Both the position numbers and the translations under genes were made by a program. Shown one piece after another: positions 1 through 4,744 of a stretch of 5,879 bases of DNA. The stretch is from assembly GCA_013695255.1 (NCBI GenBank), contig JACDAV010000330.1, forward strand, positions 1 to 5,879, written 5' to 3'. This stretch comes from Chloroflexota bacterium (lineage in GTDB: Bacteria; Chloroflexota; Limnocylindria; Limnocylindrales; CSP1-4). Within the stretch, counting starts at the first letter, position 1. Every line of letters starts with the position of its first letter. Under the pieces are notes generated by a model that was given only the letters and a program-made list of their open reading frames with translations, made no database searches and was not told where the DNA came from.

Positions 1-897
1 CTGTGGCCGTTCTCGCGCTGGGTGACGCCGCCGTTCGCCGGCCGACGGTTCGACGTGCGGTTCTTCGTCGCCGAGCTGCCACCAGACGCGGAGCCGTCAT
101 TCGTCGGCGAAGAGGTGGTCGCGCACCGCTGGACGTCGCCGCGGGCCGCGCTGGACGCGAGGGCCGCCGGCGAGATCGCCCTGTGGGTGCCGACGAGCGC
201 CACGCTCCAGCAGCTCGAGCACGCCGTGTCCGTCGGGGAGGTCGCCGAGCGGCTGGCGCCGGGTCCGTCCGCCCCGATCCGGCTCGAGGACGCCGAACCC
301 GGAATCGCCCGGATCGTCATGCCCGGCGCCGGCGGCATCGCCGGGCAGCCGGTCAACGCGTGGGTTGTGGGGCGCCGGGCACTGGTGGTCGTCGATCCGG
401 GCGATCCGTCCGAGGCCGCCGCCGACGCGGTCCTCGCCCTTGCCGCCAGCCGGTCCGCATCGATCGCGGCGATCGCGATCACCCACGCCGAGCCGGATCA
501 CGCGGCCGGAGCGGAGGCGCTGGCCATCCGGCTGTCGGTTCCTCTATTTGGCGGTCCGGGCGCGGGGCACGATCTCCCGGCGGAGGTGATCGAGCTGGCC
601 GATGGGGATCCGGTCCCGGCCGGCGACATGCGGCTCCTCACCCTGACGACGCCGGGGCCGCGGACGGACCATGTGGCCTTCGTGGCCGACGACGCAGGCG
701 TGGCGCTGGTGGGGGATCTCCTGGGGCCCGGGCCCGCCCGCTCGATCCTCGGCCCGCCGGACGTCACCGCCTGGCTGACGTCGCTCGACCGGGGCCAGGC
801 GCTCGCAGCGCGCCGGCTGCTCCCGGGTCACGGCGACATCGGCGCCGATCCCGCGACGGCCATCGAGACCCAGCGACGGCGGTTGCCGTCGAGCTGA
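1..897 (+). CDS. NUDIX hydrolase / MBL-fold metallo-hydrolase fusion (5' end missing)
   Basis: The reading frame is open from base 1 to the TGA at 895-897, giving 298 visible residues. A GTG at 22 is not a convincing start because conserved-looking sequence (LWPFSRWVTPP) runs through it. Visible residues 1-80 resemble the C-terminal half of NUDT19-like NUDIX hydrolases (RRFDVRFFVAELP, then EVVAHRWTSP and an IALWVPTSATLQQL stretch). The NUDIX box itself would lie upstream of the window. From about residue 100 a metallo-beta-lactamase domain of the LACTB2/glyoxalase-II kind follows: a VVVDPGD strand, THAEPDHAAGA (161-171), VALVGDLL (234-241) and LLPGHGDI (273-280). The metal site is altered: the second His of HxHxDH is Glu, and the usual TPGHT motif reads TPGPRTDH, losing a ligand His. 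NUDIX enzymes hydrolyse nucleoside-diphosphate-linked compounds such as CoA derivatives, and MBL domains hydrolyse esters, thioesters or phosphodiesters; the actual substrate is unknown. The fold assignment is confident, activity is not. Confidence 0.85.
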   Translation: MWPFSRWVTPPFAGRRFDVRFFVAELPPDAEPSFVGEEVVAHRWTSPRAALDARAAGEIALWVPTSATLQQLEHAVSVGEVAERLAPGPSAPIRLEDAEPGIARIVMPGAGGIAGQPVNAWVVGRRALVVVDPGDPSEAAADAVLALAASRSASIAAIAITHAEPDHAAGAEALAIRLSVPLFGGPGAGHDLPAEVIELADGDPVPAGDMRLLTLTTPGPRTDHVAFVADDAGVALVGDLLGPGPARSILGPPDVTAWLTSLDRGQALAARRLLPGHGDIGADPATAIETQRRRLPSS

Positions 898-913
898 TGC
901 GGGCGTGGGGCGC

Positions 914-939
914 TATCTCGGGAGCGACGCCGCGAGATA
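914..939. terminator. Candidate hairpin at a convergent gene junction
   Basis: A perfect 7-bp inverted repeat, TATCTCG (914-920) and CGAGATA (933-939), encloses a 12-nt loop. It lies just past the end of the NUDIX/MBL gene and across the 3' end of the opposing small gene, where a bidirectional terminator would be expected. There is no U-tract on either side and the stem is short, so the role is inferred from position only. Confidence 0.25.
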
Positions 940-1069
940 CCGCAGATCGTTGAAGGCCCTGGTCGACGTCCGCGCGCGTGTCGACCGGTCGGCCGTGGAC
1001 GAGGATCGTGGTTCGGCGCGAGCCAGGACGGGGGTTGTCGATCTCGATCGTGCGGTCGGACCCATCGGT

Positions 1070-1083
1070 GCCGTTCGAACGGC
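1070..1083. repeat. 14-bp perfect palindrome GCCGTTCGAACGGC
   Basis: The 14 bases are identical to their reverse complement. They sit within codons 4-8 of the small frameshifted gene, just inside its start. Such a site could bind a dimeric regulator or form a small hairpin near the start codon, but CG-rich palindromes arise easily at this base composition and no second copy was seen. Confidence 0.3.
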
Positions 1084-1089
1084 CTCCCG

Positions 1090-1521
1090 TCATGCGCGCC
1101 GTTCCGGCGTGAGGCGCCGCCAGGCCTGCATGGCGTCGAACCAGGGCTTGTTGAGGAAGATCGCCACGAACGCGAACGAGAACAGCACGGCGAAGGCGAG
1201 CGACACGACGCTCGGACCGAGCAGGCCGATGAACGCGAGGGTCGCCACGATGTTCACGGCGGGGAGCCAGCCGCGACCGAAGCGGACGACCCCGCCGACA
1301 AGCCCCGTGGCGAGTTGGAGCGCGGTCTCGGCCACGACGACCTGCGACACGATGGGACGGGCAGGATCCGGCGGCGCGATGAGCGCGAGGGCGATCGCGA
1401 AGAGGCGGACCATGCCGCAGATGATCAGGATCGCGGAGGCAGCCTCGATCGCCGCCGGGCGGTCCGGGGGCGGCGTCCTGGCTCGGTCGACCGCGGACGT
1501 GCTGTCCGCGCGATCGATCAT
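1090..1521 (-). CDS. Hypothetical four-helix integral membrane protein
   Basis: This 143-aa protein has a short polar N-terminus (about residues 1-24, rich in Asp, Arg and Pro). Four hydrophobic segments follow, at about 27-49, 57-79, 85-102 and 103-123, and then a short basic amphipathic tail (WFDAMQAWRRLTPERRA). The pattern fits a small inner-membrane protein. I recognise no family signature and assign no function. The ATG at 1521 is the first in-frame start after tatA; no Shine-Dalgarno sequence precedes it, so translation may depend on coupling to tatA. The gene begins 27 bases after the tatA stop, and those 27 bases are open in the same frame as tatA, so only the TGA separates the two readings. 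Its own TGA overlaps the ATG of the next small gene, which suggests one tatA-led transcript. Confidence 0.75.
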   Translation of the reverse strand: MIDRADSTSAVDRARTPPPDRPAAIEAASAILIICGMVRLFAIALALIAPPDPARPIVSQVVVAETALQLATGLVGGVVRFGRGWLPAVNIVATLAFIGLLGPSVVSLAFAVLFSFAFVAIFLNKPWFDAMQAWRRLTPERRA

Positions 1522-1548
1522 CGGGAGGAGGGCGCTGGTGGCGCTGCG

Positions 1549-1734
1549 TCAGGGTTGTCGCTGGTCGTCCGTCGGGGAGCGATCCCGATCGCCGTCCAGC
1601 GCGTCGCTCGCCTCCCGGCGGGCCTCGCGCACGCCGCGACCGAGCGCTTCGCCGAGGCGCGGCAGCGTCTTCGGCCCCCGCCACATCAGCACGAGGACGA
1701 GGATGATGAGGAGGACGACGAGCAGCTCACCCAT
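1549..1734 (-). CDS. tatA: Twin-arginine translocase subunit TatA/TatE family
   Basis: A 61-aa protein with the standard TatA layout. A very short N-terminus leads into a transmembrane helix (residues 3-17, ELLVVLLIILVLVLM), then a hinge and an amphipathic helix (GPKTLPRLGEALGRGVREARREA, residues 20-42), then an acidic, polar, disordered tail. TatA subunits oligomerise with TatC to move folded proteins with twin-arginine signal peptides across the cytoplasmic membrane. The ATG at 1734 is chosen because it places the helix at the extreme N-terminus, as in all TatA proteins; the frame is open upstream but that extension is Arg/Pro-rich and not protein-like. The usual Phe-Gly hinge is replaced by Trp-Arg-Gly (18-20). 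No tatC is nearby. It probably leads an operon with the downstream membrane protein and small gene. Confidence 0.88.
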   Translation of the reverse strand: MGELLVVLLIILVLVLMWRGPKTLPRLGEALGRGVREARREASDALDGDRDRSPTDDQRQP

Positions 1735-1859
1735 AACGGGATGGTAGCCCCTGCGTCCAGCGATGCCTCGGCGGCTGCGGGCGTGGGCGCGTGGTGGGCG
1801 CGGCGGTCGCCGGACCGGGGAACGGACGCCTCGCTGCAGCGTGTCACCATGGCAGCACG
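1735..1859. other. Divergent intergenic region between tatA and the deacetylase gene
   Basis: These 125 bases separate two divergently transcribed genes and should hold both promoters. Apart from the minus-strand TACCAT near tatA, no recognisable promoter for the rightward gene was found: the only TA step on the plus strand (1745-1746) does not form a TAnnnT box. No clear inverted-repeat operator was seen. Confidence 0.5.
1741..1746 (-). promoter_or_regulatory. Candidate -10 element for tatA (leaderless start)
   Basis: On the minus strand TACCAT matches the TAnnnT core of a sigma-70 -10 box and ends six bases before the tatA ATG. Transcription would therefore start at or next to the A of the start codon. 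No good -35 box is seen (GAGGCA lies at about the right distance), and no Shine-Dalgarno sequence is present. Confidence 0.3.
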
Positions 1860-3572
1860 GTGAAACGACCCGACGGCCCACTTCTCGTCTACGGCCCCCG
1901 CTCAGCGAGCTACGACTTCGGGGAGGGTCACCCGCTCACGCCCCGCCGGTTCGGGCCCGGGATCGAGTTGCTCCGGGCGGTCGGGGCGCAGCCCGATCTG
2001 GCACCGGAGCCGGCCTCCGACGAGGACCTGCAGCTCTGCCACGACGGGGCCTATGTCGCGGCGGTCAGGCGCGTGTCGGCCGACCCGTGGAGCGCCTCGG
2101 CGCCCGGGATCGGTCGGGGAGGGGACAACCCGGCCTTCGCCGGAATGCACGAGGCGGGGGCGATGGTCGCCGGTGGGACGCTCCGGGCCATGGAAGCGAT
2201 CCTGCGCGGCGATGTGGAGCACGCCTTCCACCCGGGCGGTGGGCTGCACCACGCGATGCGCGACCGCGCCTCGGGGTTCTGCATCTACGACGATCCGGCG
2301 CTCGCCATCGCCCGGGCCCGCCGCGACGGTCGGCGCGTCCTGTACATGGACCTCGACGTCCACCACGGCGACGGTGTCCAGGCCCTGTTCTGGAACGACC
2401 CCGGTGTGCTCACGGTCTCGTTCCACGAATCGGGCCGCTACCTGTTCCCGGGCACGGGGTTCCCGCAGGAGCTCGGCGGTGCGGCGGCCGCGGGCACGAG
2501 CGTCAACGTGCCGTTCGAGCCGTACGCGGGCGAGGCGGCCTGGCTGGACGCGGTCGAGTCGATCGTGCCGGCGCTGGCGGCGGCGTTCGGGCCGGACGTG
2601 GTCGTCTCGCAACACGGCTGCGACTCCCATGCCTGGGACCCGCTCGCGCATCTGCGCGTCACGACGACGGCCATGGGCGCCGCGGCCCGGCTGGTGGATC
2701 GGGTGGCCCACCGGTACGCCGGCGGGCGGTGGCTGGCCACGGGCGGCGGCGGCTACGATGCGTACCGGGTCGTCCCAAGGGCGTGGTCGCTCGTCTGGCT
2801 CGCCGGGGCGCACCGCGAGACGCCGGCGGAGACGCCCGCCGCGTGGCGCGAGCGATGGGCGTCCGAGGCGGCACGGTACGGGCAGGTGCCGCTGCCGACG
2901 ACGTTCGACGACGCGCCGAACGCCGGTGAGCCCGTGGACAGCCAGCAGCGCGCGGCGGAGCGGGCGTCCCGACGTGGAGCCGCGGAGATCGAGGCTGTTG
3001 TCGTGCCCGCGTTGCTTCGCGAGGCGCGCGATCGACGCTGGTGGTCGCCGCTGGATCCCGGGCGGGCCGCCCGGGTTGGAGCGCAGCCGCCGAACCAGGA
3101 GCCGACGCTCGTGCCGTCGCTCGACGCGGCCACCCTCGATCGACTCGGGCTCGCCACCGGTGTCATCCCCCCCGCCGACCCGGCGGCCGGTCGGGCGATC
3201 CTGGCGGCGGCAGTCCAGTTTGGGGACGCGACGGCCGCGGCGGCCGTGGCAGGCGACGTCATCGTTGGGATCGCGATCCAGGTCGATGGGCGGCTGGCCG
3301 CGCTGGGCGTCGCTCCGGCGTTTCGGCGATCGGGGGTCGCGACCGCACTGCTCGGCAGCCTGGTGTCCCGGCACGGCGGGCCGCTCGAGGCCGTCGTGAC
3401 CGTGGCCGAGCGCGACCCGCTGGACCCGCTTCCGCGCGATACCCGGGCGCTGATCGCAAGGCGGCTTCTGGAGGGCGCCGGGTTCGGGGTCGAGCTCGCG
3501 GGTGGCGGCCTCGGGCGGATCGATTCCGAGGCCCTGGTCGGGCGACGTGCGCCCGCACCGCCCGTCCGCTGA
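1860..3572 (+). CDS. AcuC-like class I histone deacetylase family protein fused to a GNAT acetyltransferase domain
   Basis: A 570-aa protein from GTG 1860. A GTG at 1791 would add 23 residues with no family match, while the deacetylase fold begins at LLVYGPRSASYDFGEGHPL (residues 8-26). Residues 8-345 are a class I deacetylase of the AcuC type with an apparently complete active site: His130-His131, zinc ligands Asp166 and His168 (DLDVHHGDGV), Asp255 (QHGCDSH), Tyr299 (GGGGYD), plus SFHESGRYLFPGTG (187-200). Residues 346-430 are a Pro/Arg-rich linker. Residues 435-545 look like a GNAT domain, with acetyl-CoA-binding motif A LGVAPAFRRSGVATALL (RRSGVA at 489-494) and a motif-B-like RRLLEGAGFGVEL (534-546). 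AcuC removes acetyl groups from lysine, classically on acetyl-CoA synthetase, whereas GNAT enzymes add them. Expected location is the cytoplasm. Substrates here are unknown. No Shine-Dalgarno sequence is visible. Confidence 0.88.
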   Translation: MKRPDGPLLVYGPRSASYDFGEGHPLTPRRFGPGIELLRAVGAQPDLAPEPASDEDLQLCHDGAYVAAVRRVSADPWSASAPGIGRGGDNPAFAGMHEAGAMVAGGTLRAMEAILRGDVEHAFHPGGGLHHAMRDRASGFCIYDDPALAIARARRDGRRVLYMDLDVHHGDGVQALFWNDPGVLTVSFHESGRYLFPGTGFPQELGGAAAAGTSVNVPFEPYAGEAAWLDAVESIVPALAAAFGPDVVVSQHGCDSHAWDPLAHLRVTTTAMGAAARLVDRVAHRYAGGRWLATGGGGYDAYRVVPRAWSLVWLAGAHRETPAETPAAWRERWASEAARYGQVPLPTTFDDAPNAGEPVDSQQRAAERASRRGAAEIEAVVVPALLREARDRRWWSPLDPGRAARVGAQPPNQEPTLVPSLDAATLDRLGLATGVIPPADPAAGRAILAAAVQFGDATAAAAVAGDVIVGIAIQVDGRLAALGVAPAFRRSGVATALLGSLVSRHGGPLEAVVTVAERDPLDPLPRDTRALIARRLLEGAGFGVELAGGGLGRIDSEALVGRRAPAPPVR

Positions 3573-3626
3573 CATGCCGGGGCGCGACCTCCGGACCGAA
3601 CCGCGCCGTCAGCCCCTTCCGGCTCG

Positions 3627-3667
3627 GCCGGGTTTGCCGGGCCTGCCGTGCCGGGCCTGCCGGGCCG
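3627..3667. repeat. Short imperfect GCCGGGNNN repeat
   Basis: Four 9-base units of the form GCCGGGNNN begin at 3627, 3636, 3650 and 3659, interrupted by five bases (3645-3649). As a result GCCGGGCCTGCCG occurs twice, at 3636-3648 and 3650-3662. The units contain CCGGG/GGCC complementary segments that could fold into alternative hairpins at the 3' end of the deacetylase transcript. Confidence 0.5.
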
Positions 3668-3668
3668 G

Positions 3669-3703
3669 TCAGCCGGTAGCCCAGGCCGTACTCCGCCGGC
3701 TGA
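3669..3703. terminator. Candidate bidirectional hairpin between convergent genes
   Basis: TCAGCCGG (3669-3676) pairs perfectly with CCGGCTGA (3696-3703) across a 19-nt loop. The position, 97 bases after the deacetylase stop and 45 bases past the end of the opposing regulator gene, suits a shared transcription end. No U-tract follows on either strand, so it is only a candidate. Confidence 0.3.
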
Positions 3704-3747
3704 TCGTCGTCCTGGCGTCCCGGCTTCGATCGATGGCAGGGAGGCAG

Positions 3748-4512
3748 TCACCTGCCAAGTGAGATGCCGCGCGGAGGTGTGTCGCGAAGCACGGCCGTTC
3801 CCCCCGTGACCTCCGCCCAGAGGACTGCAGGTCCCGGCCAGGGTCGCACGCCGCGCAGGGCGGCGACCGCGTCAGCGTGGCGAGCGGGATAGGCCGTCGC
3901 GAGGGCCCGCTCGAAGGTGCCGGCGACCGCGCGTGTGGATCGGGTGTTTCGGAGCAGCAATGCCCGGGAGATGGTCGGTGGGGCCGTGGCCGCCAGGACG
4001 GCCCAGAGCTGGGACGACGGGAGCGACTCGGCCTTGTCGGCCGACCAGCGCAGCTGTTGTTCGAGTCGCCGGAGCCCCGACTCGACCTCGATCGCGATCA
4101 CCAGCTGGGCGGTCAGGTCGGCCACGACGACGTCGATGACGCCGCGCGATGGGCGACGAACCACAACCTCCACGAAGCGCTGCCATCGTCGATGGAGTTC
4201 GGACAGCAGGCTCTCGACCATCGGTCCCTGCAGCCGGTCGTGAATCGTCGGCCCGGTGTTCGGGTAGAGGTGCACGCTGAGATCGGCTCCCAGCGCAGAT
4301 GCGAGTGACTCCATCACCGCAAGGCTGGGCTGGCGCTCCCCGCGCTCGACATGCGACAGAAAGCCGGCGGCCACTCCCGCCGCTTCCGCCAAGCGACGCT
4401 GACTGATCCCGCCCTCCAGCCGGAGGCGCCTGATTTCCTGGCCGATCTGCCGAAGTCGCTCGGCTGCCCGCCGGCCGGCCACGGTTCGCTCGGACAGGGT
4501 TCGCGTGGCCAT
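3748..4512 (-). CDS. XRE-family HTH regulator with C-terminal PD-(D/E)XK-like domain
   Basis: A 254-aa protein from ATG 4512. The frame is open further upstream to 4707, but that extension is Cys/Arg/Ser-rich and does not look coding. Residues 22-78 form a Cro/C1-type helix-turn-helix (IRRLRLEGGISQRRLAEAAG, FLSHVERGERQPSL, LASALGADL), which binds operator DNA as a dimer. Residues 108-198 resemble the nuclease-fold tail found on some XRE regulators: GVIDVVVAD with Asp127, a second strand LVIAIEVES (138-145), then a long helix LRRLEQQLRWSADKAESL (148-165). The second strand gives Glu142-Val-Glu144 where an active PD-(D/E)XK enzyme has E-x-K, so the domain may be structural or ligand-binding rather than catalytic. 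The gene is divergent from lhr. No toxin partner is adjacent, so a toxin-antitoxin role is unsupported. Its target genes are unknown. Confidence 0.8.
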   Translation of the reverse strand: MATRTLSERTVAGRRAAERLRQIGQEIRRLRLEGGISQRRLAEAAGVAAGFLSHVERGERQPSLAVMESLASALGADLSVHLYPNTGPTIHDRLQGPMVESLLSELHRRWQRFVEVVVRRPSRGVIDVVVADLTAQLVIAIEVESGLRRLEQQLRWSADKAESLPSSQLWAVLAATAPPTISRALLLRNTRSTRAVAGTFERALATAYPARHADAVAALRGVRPWPGPAVLWAEVTGGTAVLRDTPPRGISLGR

Positions 4513-4744
4513 GGGGTCAGTTGAGCACACGGCCCGTATCCAGTGCTTACGCGGCCGTTGGACAGAACGGCACGCGCTTGTCTTGGAGACAGCGATGTTG
4601 GCGCTTTGCGTGACGGACCCGCCGGATGCTGTCCTGGAGGCGGCGTTACGACAGCGGCGCGCCCGGGCCGGCCGGAACGGCGAGCAGAGAGGGCAATTAG
4701 CACGCATGGTCTAAAGCTGTCGGGCGACCTATACTCGCCAGGCC
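4513..4744. other. Divergent intergenic region between the XRE regulator and lhr
   Basis: This stretch of 232 bases is visibly less GC-rich than the flanking genes, especially at 4561-4620 and 4681-4740, as expected for a promoter region. It contains the lhr -10 element. I found no convincing promoter for the leftward regulator gene and no palindromic operator that would indicate autoregulation. Confidence 0.5.
4730..4735 (+). promoter_or_regulatory. -10 promoter element TATACT upstream of lhr
   Basis: TATACT matches five of six bases of the TATAAT consensus in an otherwise GC-rich region. TGGTCT at 4707-4712, with a 17-base spacer, is a weak -35 candidate (three of six). The box ends nine bases before the GTG start codon, so the transcript would begin within a few bases of the start codon, giving a leaderless or nearly leaderless mRNA. 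Confidence 0.5.

Larger units (their letters stand above)
913..1093 (-). pseudogene. Small hypothetical gene (~59 aa) with an apparent one-base frameshift
   Basis: An ATG at 1093-1091 overlaps the TGA of the upstream membrane-protein gene as ATGA, the classic translationally coupled arrangement. The frame reads MTGGRSNGTD..., passes through RTTILVHGRPVDTRADVDQ (residues 27-45) and keeps about 84% G/C at third codon positions up to base 959. Beyond that the same frame drops to about 50% and runs 134 bases antisense into the NUDIX/MBL gene. Dropping one base from the GGCC at 955-958 restores a protein-like ending, AFNDLRYLAASLPR, with about 77% G/C at third positions. It then stops at TAG 915-913, 15 bases short of the converging gene. 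The repaired product is 59 aa, soluble and charged, and matches no family I recognise. The extra base could be a sequencing or assembly error, a true mutation, or less likely a recoding site. Confidence 0.55.
3573..3747. other. Convergent intergenic spacer with short G/C repeats
   Basis: These 175 bases lie between two genes that end facing each other. They carry a short GCCGGG-based repeat and a hairpin, described separately. I see no credible gene and no T-rich intrinsic terminator. Confidence 0.5.

Noticed and set aside
764..912. The unshifted continuation of the small minus-strand gene to a stop at 764
   Set aside because: Codon bias collapses after base 959, the translation becomes Arg/Ala-rich low complexity, and it would overlap the NUDIX/MBL coding region by 134 bases.
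1791..1859. A 23-residue upstream extension of the deacetylase from GTG 1791
   Set aside because: The added residues match nothing in the AcuC family, whose conserved start is at LLVYGP, seven residues after GTG 1860.
905..1863. Plus-strand reading frames across the tatA, membrane-protein and small-gene region
   Set aside because: They are antisense to a recognised TatA and a clear multi-helix membrane protein, and their translations show only Arg/Ser/Ala-rich composition.
1902..3575. A very long minus-strand reading frame opposite the deacetylase gene
   Set aside because: It is antisense to a gene with complete family motifs. Long antisense frames are expected at this GC content, and its translation is Arg/Pro-rich with no recognisable domain.
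4697..4703. TTAGCAC, resembling half of a CIRCE heat-shock operator
   Set aside because: The required GAGTGCTAA partner is not found at the nine-base spacing, and a chance 7-base match is unremarkable.
4513..4707. A 65-residue N-terminal extension of the XRE regulator
   Set aside because: The extension is Cys/Arg/Ser-rich, has poor codon bias and precedes a typical HTH N-terminus; ATG 4512 gives the expected protein.
4511..4714. A 67-codon plus-strand reading frame starting at ATG 4511 across the spacer upstream of lhr
   Set aside because: Its third-position G/C is clearly lower than in the real genes here, it starts on top of the regulator's start codon, no Shine-Dalgarno sequence or family match is visible, and it covers the region where promoters are needed.
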